From: an uncultured Collinsella sp.
GTDB lineage: Bacteria; Actinomycetota; Coriobacteriia; Coriobacteriales; Coriobacteriaceae
DNA: 8,225 nucleotides
Reading direction: 5' to 3'
Assembly (NCBI GenBank): GCA_958453575.1
Contig: CAUDYH010000046.1
Span: forward strand, 1 to 8,225
The translations under genes were made by a program, and so were the position numbers. This document shows positions 1-5,996 of the stretch, one piece after another (within the stretch, counting starts at the first letter, position 1; each line of letters starts with the position of its first letter). The notes beneath the pieces were generated by a model. It was not told the DNA's origin, did not search any database, and was given only the letters and a program-made list of their open reading frames with translations.

Positions 1-33
1 GAGGGCTGACCTTCGCGGACGTCCTCGGACATG

Positions 34-74
34 AAAGAACCCCCGCTGCGCACTACGTGCGGCGGGGGTTCTTT
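34..74. terminator. Strong intrinsic terminator, probably bidirectional
   Basis: A perfect 13-bp stem pairs AAAGAACCCCCGC (34-46) with GCGGGGGTTCTTT (62-74). Inside it a further 5-bp stem, CGCAC (49-53) with GTGCG (57-61), closes a 3-nt loop and leaves a 2-nt bulge. The stem ends in T-rich sequence on both strands. It can therefore stop the gene that lies off the left edge (plus strand) and also the ATPase gene arriving on the minus strand, whose stop codon is about 85 bases away. Bases 1-33 are probably the tail of, or the trailer after, that left-hand gene. Stops occur at 7-9 and 32-34 in different frames, so I cannot say which ends it. Confidence 0.85.
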
Positions 75-88
75 CGTCCCGGTCGCTG

Positions 89-109
89 TTTCGCGACTTT
101 GCCGCGAAA
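89..109. other. Small perfect hairpin downstream of the ATPase gene
   Basis: TTTCGCG (89-95) and CGCGAAA (103-109) are a perfect 7-bp inverted repeat with a 7-nt loop. It lies between the ATPase stop codon and the strong terminator. No T-tract follows it on either strand, so it may be a 3'-end RNA structure or chance. The remaining bases of 75-158 show nothing further that I can identify. Confidence 0.4.
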
Positions 110-158
110 GGCACGTTACTTTGGGCGTGGAAGGGACTGGATTGTGGATTTGGATGAT

Positions 159-1520
159 CTAGAGAGATATGGGCGCAAACGAGAAATCGTTGTTGGGGTC
201 GTCCTTTTCCATAAACTCATCGAGACAGAATGTCATATAAATTGGGACGTACAGGACCTTGCCCTCTTTGCTAAGGTTCTCGCGGCTTAACACAACGGCC
301 TCGGGAATTTTGTACTCGCTCACACTCATCAGACGGTCGAGCGCCGTATGCGCTCGAACCTTCTTGCCCGATTTGACCTCGATCGGGACAACATGCCCGC
401 TGGTGCCCTCGACCACAAAGTCAACTTCGCCGACTTCGCGTGTCTGGTAGTACCACGCATCCGCCCCGAGAGCAACAAGCTCCTGCGCGACCACGTTCTC
501 GTAGAGGCCGCCGAGGTTGGGGGTTTTCATATCAAGATAGACGGCGCGTGCCGTGCTGCCGGGATATCGCGATGCGAGCATTCCTGTATCAGACTCGTAT
601 AGTTTAAAAGCTGTCGCTTTCTCCGTCCTCTTGAGAGGACTCCGTGCCTCCGTCACCTGGGGAACCATCACTCCAACGCCCGCGTTCACCAGCCATAGGA
701 AATCCCGCTCGTATTTTTGAAGACGAGCCCCCTCTCCCAGAGACGAAACAACAAAGCGATGAGACTCCGCCTCAAGTTGAACCGGAATTTGCTCGAAAAT
801 CGAGCGAACGTTAAACGCTCGAGTCGATGCATATTTAGAGATATCACTTTTGTACTGATCGACTAGCTGAATTTGAAGCTCACGCGTTCTCACGAGCGAA
901 TAACCCGAATCGATATAGTTCTGAACGACCTCCGGCATGCCGCCGCAAACGATATAGGCTCTAAAGTTCTTGAGCATCGCCTCATGAATATAGTTTTCGA
1001 CGGGTCGCCTTTCGACAAGGCGGCTGCGAATTCCTGCAAGCACATTCTCGCTGACGCTGTTTGCCCAACAAAACTCTTCAAAATCCATCGGCCGCATAAC
1101 AATGTGCTCGACATACCCTACCGGAAAAGAAGAGATTCCCCTAAACTCGGTCCCAAGCATAGACCCCGAGAAGACATAGCTAAAGCGCCCGTCCTCGACC
1201 AATGCCTTCATAAGCGTGACAATCTGCGGATACTCCTGAATCTCGTCGACAAAGATAAGGGTATCTCCCTCAACAAGCGGTGCGTCTGCAAGAAGGGCCA
1301 CACGGTTGATAAAGTCAATGGCGTTCTTGGCGCCAGCAAGTACATCCTTTGCCTCGGTATCGAGCAGCAAATTGACCTCATAATACGATGCGTAGTTGTC
1401 TTTTCCAAACGTGCGAATCGCATAGCTCTTGCCTATCTGACGTGCGCCAGTAACAAGCATGGCCTTATTAGAGTTATTCTTCCAGCTCAAAAGCCTGTCA
1501 GTGACCTTACGGCGTAGCAT
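159..1520 (-). CDS. AAA+ ATPase with C-terminal DUF4143 (nuclease-like) domain
   Basis: A 453-residue member of the AAA_14/DUF4143 ATPase family, which is widespread in gut bacteria and whose cellular role is not established. The N-terminal ATPase domain has Walker A GARQIGKS (25-32), Walker B LIFVDE (88-93) and a sensor-1-like FSGS (117-120). The C-terminal third resembles a PD-(D/E)XK nuclease fold: E341 in LYENVV, D367 in EVDFVV and E381-x-K383 in IEVKSGK. Whether it cuts DNA is unknown. The length is normal for the family and the frame is intact. The ATG at 1520 is preceded on the coding strand by AGGGG five bases upstream, and no better start is visible. The gene is monocistronic, opposite in strand to everything to its right, and richer in A/T and rare-type codons (ATA, AGA, TTA) than arcC or the PTS genes, which suggests horizontal acquisition. 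Its leader is a 34-bp repeat array, described separately. Confidence 0.9.
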   Translation of the reverse strand: MLRRKVTDRLLSWKNNSNKAMLVTGARQIGKSYAIRTFGKDNYASYYEVNLLLDTEAKDVLAGAKNAIDFINRVALLADAPLVEGDTLIFVDEIQEYPQIVTLMKALVEDGRFSYVFSGSMLGTEFRGISSFPVGYVEHIVMRPMDFEEFCWANSVSENVLAGIRSRLVERRPVENYIHEAMLKNFRAYIVCGGMPEVVQNYIDSGYSLVRTRELQIQLVDQYKSDISKYASTRAFNVRSIFEQIPVQLEAESHRFVVSSLGEGARLQKYERDFLWLVNAGVGVMVPQVTEARSPLKRTEKATAFKLYESDTGMLASRYPGSTARAVYLDMKTPNLGGLYENVVAQELVALGADAWYYQTREVGEVDFVVEGTSGHVVPIEVKSGKKVRAHTALDRLMSVSEYKIPEAVVLSRENLSKEGKVLYVPIYMTFCLDEFMEKDDPNNDFSFAPISL

Positions 1521-1525
1521 TAAAA

Positions 1526-1627
1526 CCCCTAAATGACAAAAATTGGCAAATAGATTTGCCCCTAATCATACAAAAATTTGCGAATAGATTTGCCCCAAAT
1601 CATACAAAAAATGGCAGATAGCAAAGC
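1526..1627 (-). repeat. 34-bp tandem repeat array forming the promoter/leader of the ATPase gene
   Basis: Two near-identical 34-bp units, 1545-1578 and 1579-1612, differ at only four positions. A degenerate third begins exactly 34 bases later at 1613, and a partial copy lies on the gene side at 1526-1544. Each unit begins with an inverted repeat: perfect GGCAAAT-AG-ATTTGCC at 1545-1560, then imperfect TGCGAAT-AG-ATTTGCC at 1579-1594, and only a remnant at 1613-1627. Read on the minus strand, each unit gives TTTTTGTATGATT followed by GGGG. TATGAT resembles a -10 box, although I see no good -35. The AGGGG that serves the ATPase start codon falls in the last, partial unit. The array is probably an operator or RNA-structure region controlling the ATPase, but that function is inferred. 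Confidence 0.75.
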
Positions 1628-1846
1628 TTGCTTCGGTCTCAAAGCCGCCGAACCGGCACGGTACTTTACGAAAAGGCGTGCGGCGCTGTTGCTGAGGGTG
1701 GCCAAGTCGACAGTGTCGCCGTTGACGTTCTCGGTTGCCTAGGCGCGCAGGAGCGAAAGGGCGTCAGCGGCGTTCATGCAGTACCCGACGGTAAAGTTCC
1801 ATACTGCGAACTCACAGTCGTTTGCCGAAGGGTGAGACGCGATTGA
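1612..1846 (-). pseudogene. Decayed gene fragment, unknown family
   Basis: One minus-strand frame from 1846 down to about 1612 reads like real protein with mostly G/C-ending codons. It gives NDCEFAVWNFTVGYCMNAAD, then ALSLLRA, a TAG stop at 1741-1739, and then continues as ATENVNGDTVDLATLSNSAA and RLFVKYRAGSAALRPKQA. The TAG sits where a CAG codon would keep the frame open. The frame is closed upstream by TAA at 1849-1847, there is no plausible start or ribosome binding site, and downstream it runs into the 34-bp repeats. I read this as a remnant interrupted by a nonsense mutation and truncated at both ends. I do not recognise the family. The open plus-strand frame over the same bases is best explained as its antisense shadow. 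Confidence 0.4.
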
Positions 1847-1849
1847 TTA

Positions 1850-2139
1850 TTCCCTAAGTTGGATGAAAAACGCCATGTTATTGCAGGGCTGCATACTCGT
1901 CCAATAATTGCATAGAATCTCGTATAGTGCGAGTAAGATTTTGCGCTATCTGTTTTGTGTTTAGCAAAGATATAGTTTGCATAATCCAGCTTAATCCTCG
2001 CTCCATTTAAATAAAGTCGCACGTAAATGGCGTAAACATATCTGATCTGGGTTTCTGTACGCTGAGCGGATAAAAACGACCGTTCACCGCTCAACTATTT
2101 TCAAAATGAATAAAATGAGCGATAAAGAGAATATAAACC
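1850..2139. other. AT-rich intergenic region upstream of arcC
   Basis: No convincing gene is present. The base composition shifts sharply to A/T. An open minus-strand frame of about 106 codons crosses it (2094-1774), but it lacks coding-type codon bias. Visible structure is limited to an imperfect hairpin at 2063-2093: TGAGCGG pairs with CCGCTCA, with AACG/CGTT nested inside. A possible -10 box TATAAA (2132-2137) lies about 80 bases before the arcC start, with no clear -35. The arcC promoter is presumably here, but I cannot fix its position. Confidence 0.45.
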
Positions 2140-2177
2140 TTAATAAACTCGCGTATCGCACGGGCGCGGGTTATTAA
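2140..2177 (+). promoter_or_regulatory. Imperfect long dyad in the arcC leader
   Basis: TTAAT (2140-2144) plus AACTCGCG (2146-2153) can pair with CGCGGGTT (2165-2172) plus ATTAA (2173-2177). This gives about 13 base pairs with one G-U and one bulged A around an 11-nt loop. It ends about 35 bases before the arcC start codon. It could be an operator overlapping the transcription start, or a 5'-leader hairpin. Nothing in the sequence decides between these. Confidence 0.4.
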
Positions 2178-2212
2178 TGGGTTGTAGGCCTTTTACAGAA
2201 AGGATTCCAGCA

Positions 2213-3175
2213 ATGTCTAAGCCTCTTGGCAAGCCCGATCGTATTGTCGTCGCCCTCGGCGGCAACGCCCTCGGCAACAACCCCGTCGAGCAGATCCAGG
2301 CCGTGAGCAACACCGCCCACGCTCTCCTTGGTCTTATCGAGCAGGGTAACGAGATCATCATCACCCACGGCAACGGCCCGCAGGTCGGCATGATCCAGAA
2401 CGCCTTCGCCGCTGCCCACGACGCCATCGGCACCCCCGAGATGCCGCTGCCCGAGTGCGGCGCCATGTCCGAGGGCTACATCGGCTACCACCTGCAGCAG
2501 GGCATCGGCCGCGAGATGCACAAGCGCTATAAGCGTTGGCACGCCGCCACCGTCGTCACCCAGATCGAGTGCGACCCGGACGATCCCGCGTTCAAGAACC
2601 CGACCAAGCCGATCGGCCCCTTCTACACCGAGGAGCAGGCCAAGGAGTTCATGGCCGAGGATCCTTCCAAGGTCTTCGTCGAGGATTCCGGCCGCGGCTG
2701 GCGTCGCGTCGTCGCTTCCCCTGATCCCAAGAAGATCGTCGAGGCTGACTCCATCCTCAACCTGCTCGACAACGAGTTCATCGTCATCGCCTGCGGTGGC
2801 GGCGGCATCCCCGTCGTCCGCGACTACGAGAACAAGGGCTGCTACAAGGGCGTTCCCGCCGTCATCGACAAGGACCTGGGCGGCGAGCTGCTGGCCGAGG
2901 ACTGCGACGCCGACGTCCTGTTCCTGCTGACCGCCGTTGAGCATGTCGCCATCAACTTTGGCAAGCCCAACCAGGAGGAGCTCGAGGACATCACCGCCGA
3001 CGAGGCCGAGCGCCTGGCCGACGAGGGCCAGTTCGGCAAGGGTTCCATGGAGCCCAAGGTCCGCGCCGCCATCAAGTTCGCCCGCTCCCGCAAGGGCCGC
3101 ACCTGCATCATCGGCGCCCTGGACAAGGCCGCCGAGACCATGGCCGGTCTCTCCGGTACCCGCATCCACGAGTAG
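2213..3175 (+). CDS. arcC: Carbamate kinase
   Basis: A 320-residue carbamate kinase, which reversibly transfers phosphate between carbamoyl phosphate and ADP. Cytoplasmic; normally it is the ATP-yielding last step of the arginine deiminase or related ureide/agmatine pathways. Family motifs appear in order: VVALGGNAL near the N-terminus, ITHGNGPQVG, CGAMSEGYIGYHL, EDSGRGWRRVVASPDP, CGGGGIPVV, AVIDKDLGGELLA, INFGKPNQ, FGKGSMEPKV and the C-terminal TMAGLSGTRI. Length is normal for the family. I chose the ATG at 2213 because AAAGGA (2199-2204) lies 8 bases upstream. An in-frame ATG at 2177 would add 12 unlikely residues and lies in a hairpin. Codons are strongly biased to C/G endings (GCC, AAC, AAG, ATC), as in a highly expressed gene. 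No arcA, arcB or transporter is adjacent. It stands alone between a long AT-rich leader and a terminator. Confidence 0.95.
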   Translation: MSKPLGKPDRIVVALGGNALGNNPVEQIQAVSNTAHALLGLIEQGNEIIITHGNGPQVGMIQNAFAAAHDAIGTPEMPLPECGAMSEGYIGYHLQQGIGREMHKRYKRWHAATVVTQIECDPDDPAFKNPTKPIGPFYTEEQAKEFMAEDPSKVFVEDSGRGWRRVVASPDPKKIVEADSILNLLDNEFIVIACGGGGIPVVRDYENKGCYKGVPAVIDKDLGGELLAEDCDADVLFLLTAVEHVAINFGKPNQEELEDITADEAERLADEGQFGKGSMEPKVRAAIKFARSRKGRTCIIGALDKAAETMAGLSGTRIHE

Positions 3176-3197
3176 CCTCTACTCTGTTGCCTCTCTC

Positions 3198-3274
3198 GTG
3201 GGCGCCAGGCAAGACGCCCACAAACTAGCCTCTCTTCATGAGCCCCGCAGTCCGCTCCGGCTGCGGGGCTTTTG
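3198..3274 (+). terminator. Tandem hairpins ending arcC; second is an intrinsic terminator
   Basis: Two hairpins follow the arcC stop. The first pairs GTGGGCG (3198-3204) with CGCCCAC (3215-3221) and has no T-tract. The second pairs AGCCCCGCAG (3241-3250) perfectly with CTGCGGGGCT (3261-3270), with an extra inner CCG/CGG stem, and is followed by a short T-run (3270-3273). The second is a good rho-independent terminator. The first may protect the mRNA 3' end. Confidence 0.85.
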
Positions 3275-3283
3275 CTATTCACC

Positions 3284-3434
3284 TAGTCATTGGGGACAAA
3301 CCCGGCACTTGGGGACGGTCCTTTCCTGCCGGCAGCTTGGGACAGTCCTTAATAGTCATTGGGGACGTTCTTAAACGACTAGTCAAACAAGAACGTCCCC
3401 AATGACTACTCATTTAAGTCTGTCCCCAATGACT
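3284..3434. repeat. REP/MITE-like cluster of GTCATTGGGGAC motifs with nested inverted repeats
   Basis: At least six related motifs lie in 150 bases. The forward copies are AGTCATTGGGGACA (3285-3298), a diverged CTTGGGGACGGTCC (3308-3321), a diverged CTTGGGACAGTCC (3336-3348), and AGTCATTGGGGACGTTCTT (3354-3372). The inverted copies are AAGAACGTCCCCAATGACT (3389-3407) and TGTCCCCAATGACT (3421-3434). The inner pair is a perfect 20-bp inverted repeat (3353-3372 with 3389-3408) around a 16-nt spacer that itself carries the palindrome GACTAGTC (3377-3384). The outer pair is a perfect 14-bp inverted repeat. A CTGCCGGCAG palindrome sits at 3326-3335. No transposase is encoded here. The layout resembles REP/BIME elements mobilised in trans by Y1-type transposases, which is an inference. 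It may also act as an extra transcriptional barrier between arcC and the PTS regulator. Confidence 0.8.
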
Positions 3435-3608
3435 GCACAATGGCTGGGAAGGCGCATCCCACACCGACACATTGCCTTCGGGCCCTTTCCCCAGGCTCTC
3501 CATAGCTCAGCTGAACTCCCCGCAACCTGTTCCGGGTTGGCGGAACGAGCGCGACGTGGAGTGTCATTCTTTACCGCGTTAGACTAGACGCAGGGAAAGG
3601 AGGAGGAC
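3435..3608 (+). promoter_or_regulatory. Upstream region and ribosome binding site of the PTS regulator
   Basis: No gene is supported here. An imperfect hairpin pairs CCGCAACC (3520-3527) with GGTTGGCGG (3535-3543), with one bulged G and no T-tract. The ribosome binding site is strong: AAAGGAGGAGG (3596-3606) immediately precedes the ATG at 3609. The promoter of the regulator must lie in this stretch or upstream, but I see no convincing -35/-10 pair. Confidence 0.45.
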
Positions 3609-5504
3609 ATGGATGCTCGCGTCAAGCAGCTTGTAAATATGATCGAGGACGCTCAGCCTGTCGCTGTCGCGGTACTTGCCAAGCGTCTCGAGGTAAGCGA
3701 GCGCGCCGTGAGAAACTATATCCATCGCGCAAACGACAACCTTGCAGGGGTTGCACGCATCGTTGGCAGCAAGGGGCAGTATCGTATCGATGTTGCACGT
3801 GCAGATGAGCTTGCTCGCTTGCTAGACGGTGCGGCTCTGGCCCATCCGGGCATTCCTGATACGCGCGACGGCCGTGTGTCCTTCCTTCTTAACGACCTCC
3901 TAATGCGGTCCCAGTGGGTGACGATTGAGGAGTATGCGGATTTACTCTACGTTTCGGCGCGGACTCTGTCCAATGACATGCGTCTGGTAGAGCAGAAACT
4001 CGCCCAATTTGACTTAGCGCTTGAAAAGCGCCCACGCTACGGAATCCGCGTTGCGGGCGGGGAGTCGCAACGGCGCCTGTGCCTGGCCTCGCTGGTGAGG
4101 CCCGTGTTGCCCGACACCGACGATGCAAAGCTCGCCGAGCACCTGCGGGCCATCGCCGCATGTGTGGACGATGCCCTGACGGCCTCGCCCGTCACGGTGA
4201 GCTCGCTGGCATCCCGCAATCTCATCATGCATCTTTACATCGCTCTTGGCCGCATCGAGCAGGGCTGCTATGTCCCAGCTGCAGAATCGGACGTTCAAAA
4301 ACTGGAGGGAACGCGCGAATACGCCGCGGCTTTCCAGATTGCCGCAAACATCAAGGATGCCCTGGGCGTGAGCATGCCCCGAGAAGAGGTTGCCTTTATC
4401 GCAATCCATTTGCTCGGCAGGGGCACGGGCGTGCCCGAGAAGGGCTCTGCCGTTATCTCGGACGAGATGTGGGAGATTGCTTCCGAGATGGTACGTGCGG
4501 TCAACGATGAGTTTAGGTTTGACTTTAGCAGCGATCTTGAACTTCGCATGAACCTTGCTCGGCATATTGGCCCTCTGGGTTATCGCCTTGAATATCACAT
4601 GCATATGGATAACCCCATGCTGCCCGATATCAAGACGAGGTTTCCGTTGGCCTATTCGATGGCGGCCGGCACCTCGCAGGTACTCGAGCGTCATTTTGGC
4701 AGCCAGCCCTCTGATGAGGAGCTCGGCTACATCGCCATGGCATTTGCCCTGGCCCTCGAGCAGCAAGCCGACCAGCCGCGTCGCAAACGCATCCTGATCG
4801 TGTGCGCCTCGGGAGCGGGAAGCGCCCGTATGCTCGAGCACCAGTACCGCAAGCAGTTTGGTATGTATATCGAGTCGATTGAGACATGCGACGTCGCCCG
4901 CGTGGGAACGCTCGACTTTTCGCACATCGACTACGTGTTCACAACGGTGCCGCTCAACGTCAAGTTGCCTGTGCCCGTCCGCGAGGCCGATTTCTTCTTG
5001 GAGACGAGCGATGTCAACGCTATCCGCAAGGTGCTGAGTGATGACGCTGCGCAATCGGACTCCCTGAGCGCTTTCTTTAGCCGTGCCCTGTTCTTCAACC
5101 GCGTTGAGGCGTCGTCGAAGCAGGCCGTTCTCCGATATCTCTCCGAGCGCGCCGTCGAGAGCGGCCGTGTCGATGCCCAGTTTGCCCAAGAGGTTGCCGA
5201 GCGCGAGAGCGCGAGTGCCACCTCGTTTGGCAATGGGGTGGCCATGCCCCATGGGATGCATCCTTTGAGCGCCGAGGCCTTTGTTACCGTGGGCCTGCTC
5301 GAACATCCCATTCTTTGGGACGAATACGGCCATGAGGTCGATATCGTCTTTATGGTGTCGTTTGCCCGGTCGGGCGGCGATGAGGCGCGGATCTTGAGCT
5401 CGCTGCTCGCTGAGATCTTTATGGACCGCCAGGGGGTCGAGCGCTTACGCGAGCGCCGGTCCTGGCATGAGCTGATGGCGCTTGTGCAAGCGCATACGGC
5501 TTAA
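3609..5504 (+). CDS. PTS-regulated transcriptional activator, LicR/BglG-type, with PRD, EIIB-like and EIIA-like domains
   Basis: A 631-residue DNA-binding regulator whose activity is set by PTS phosphorylation, likely the activator of the sugar operon that follows. Domains: N-terminal HTH_11 (about 5-60; LAKRLEVSERAVRNYIHRAN at 23-42), Mga-like second HTH (about 88-150), PRD1 (about 185-275), PRD2 (about 285-385), a Gat-type EIIB-like domain (about 393-480) with phosphorylatable C399 in VCASGAGSARM, and an EIIA(Fru/Mtl)-like domain (about 490-630) with H548 in GVAMPHG. PRD1 keeps H208 (IMHLY) and H267 (FIAIHLLG). PRD2 keeps H319 (LARHIGPLGY), but the position equivalent to the second PRD histidine is A378 (GYIAMAFAL). 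Length and order match the LicR/ManR group, which binds DNA, rather than the short RNA-binding BglG antiterminators. Start chosen by the strong ribosome binding site. The codons end more often in T or A than those of arcC. Confidence 0.93.
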   Translation: MDARVKQLVNMIEDAQPVAVAVLAKRLEVSERAVRNYIHRANDNLAGVARIVGSKGQYRIDVARADELARLLDGAALAHPGIPDTRDGRVSFLLNDLLMRSQWVTIEEYADLLYVSARTLSNDMRLVEQKLAQFDLALEKRPRYGIRVAGGESQRRLCLASLVRPVLPDTDDAKLAEHLRAIAACVDDALTASPVTVSSLASRNLIMHLYIALGRIEQGCYVPAAESDVQKLEGTREYAAAFQIAANIKDALGVSMPREEVAFIAIHLLGRGTGVPEKGSAVISDEMWEIASEMVRAVNDEFRFDFSSDLELRMNLARHIGPLGYRLEYHMHMDNPMLPDIKTRFPLAYSMAAGTSQVLERHFGSQPSDEELGYIAMAFALALEQQADQPRRKRILIVCASGAGSARMLEHQYRKQFGMYIESIETCDVARVGTLDFSHIDYVFTTVPLNVKLPVPVREADFFLETSDVNAIRKVLSDDAAQSDSLSAFFSRALFFNRVEASSKQAVLRYLSERAVESGRVDAQFAQEVAERESASATSFGNGVAMPHGMHPLSAEAFVTVGLLEHPILWDEYGHEVDIVFMVSFARSGGDEARILSSLLAEIFMDRQGVERLRERRSWHELMALVQAHTA

Positions 5505-5535
5505 GACTTCTTTTGTCGATGACGCTGTCAGTCTA

Positions 5536-5562
5536 CCTGCAATAAACCTCGAGGATTGCGGG
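5536..5562 (+). promoter_or_regulatory. Candidate operator or mRNA hairpin between regulator and PTS genes
   Basis: The 119-base gap between the regulator and EIIA contains a dyad. CCTGCAAT (5536-5543) pairs with ATTGCGGG (5555-5562, one G-U if RNA), and the palindrome CCTCGAGG (5547-5554) forms its core. A second small palindrome, GAATATTC, lies at 5580-5587. No T-tract follows, so it is not a terminator. It is a reasonable binding site for the upstream activator or an RNA processing site. Both are inferred. Confidence 0.35.
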
Positions 5563-5623
5563 CGGGAGATAGGTGTTTCGAATATTCAAGTACAAACCAG
5601 ACATCACGGGAGAGGAGACCGTT

Positions 5624-5950
5624 ATGGACGATCAGGGAACCGAGATGGTTTCGTTTCAGCTGGTCGCTGCAGCGGGAGAGGCACGCAGCCTTGCCTTCGA
5701 AGCCCTTGAAAAGGCAAAGGCGGGGGATTTTGACGCTGCCACCAAACTCATGAAGCAGTCAAAGGATGCGGGAATCAAGGCTCACCACATCCAAACGCAG
5801 CTGCTTTCGACCGAGGCGGCGGGCGAGCATCTGTCGGTGGATGTGTTGCTGGTCCATGCTCAGGACCACCTCATGTGCTCCATGCTTGCTCAGGAGCTCG
5901 TGCAGGAGCTGATCTGCCTGTATGAGCGCACTGCAGCCAAGAACGCCTAA
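5624..5950 (+). CDS. PTS EIIA component, lactose/cellobiose family
   Basis: A 108-residue cytoplasmic phosphocarrier that takes phosphate from HPr and passes it to EIIB. It aligns by eye along its whole length with E. coli ChbA. It has the GEARSLAFEALEKAKAGDFD helix, the AHHIQTQLL segment (53-61), and VHAQDHLMCSMLAQELVQEL near the C-terminus. There H78 is the expected phosphorylation site and D81 the expected metal-binding aspartate of the trimer. I chose the ATG at 5624 because AGAGGAG (5611-5617) lies 6 bases upstream and the resulting N-terminus matches the family. A GTG at 5573 would add 17 residues with no support. First gene of the PTS operon, 46 bases before EIIB. Confidence 0.93.
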   Translation: MDDQGTEMVSFQLVAAAGEARSLAFEALEKAKAGDFDAATKLMKQSKDAGIKAHHIQTQLLSTEAAGEHLSVDVLLVHAQDHLMCSMLAQELVQELICLYERTAAKNA

Positions 5951-5983
5951 CGGCGTGCGGCGACTATCCAACCAATCAATGCG

Positions 5984-5996
5984 AAGGGAATCCCTT
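5984..5996 (+). promoter_or_regulatory. EIIB ribosome binding site inside a small inverted repeat
   Basis: The Shine-Dalgarno sequence AAGGGA (5984-5989) is the left arm of the inverted repeat AAGGGA-A-TCCCTT that ends directly at the EIIB start codon. As RNA it could fold into a 5-bp stem, AAGGG with CCCTT, with a 3-nt loop that hides the ribosome binding site. The stem is short and its effect is uncertain. Confidence 0.5.

Noticed and set aside
873..1517. Plus-strand open frame of 214 codons opposite the ATPase gene
   Set aside because: The minus strand carries Walker A, Walker B and sensor motifs in frame. The plus-strand frame has none and no ribosome binding site.
1545..1612. CRISPR array
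   Set aside because: The two units are contiguous tandem copies with no unique spacers between them, and no cas genes are in view.
1774..2094. Minus-strand 106-codon open frame in the AT-rich gap
   Set aside because: No coding-type codon bias, no ribosome binding site and no recognisable motif. At its C-terminal end another minus-strand frame looks more protein-like.
2174..3169. Long minus-strand open frame (331 codons) opposite arcC
   Set aside because: It is exactly antisense to a gene with every carbamate kinase motif. Its repetitive Gly/Asp/Leu/Val composition is the expected shadow of C-ending codons on the other strand.
3402..3587. Plus-strand 61-codon open frame between the repeats and the regulator
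   Set aside because: It begins inside the inverted repeat, has no ribosome binding site and resembles no protein.
4014..5333. Minus-strand open frame of 439 codons opposite the PTS regulator
   Set aside because: It lies wholly inside the regulator gene, whose domains are clear. It has no family motifs of its own and arises from strong codon bias.
5505..5562. RNA antiterminator plus terminator pair (BglG-type control)
   Set aside because: The dyad has no T-tract and no overlapping alternative hairpin, and the regulator has DNA-binding HTH domains, not the RNA-binding CAT domain.
5505..5623. Sigma-54 promoter ahead of the PTS operon
   Set aside because: Some PTS activators with PRD domains work with sigma-54, but no -24/-12 GG/GC pair is visible, the regulator has no AAA+ domain, and this bacterial group is not known to carry sigma-54.
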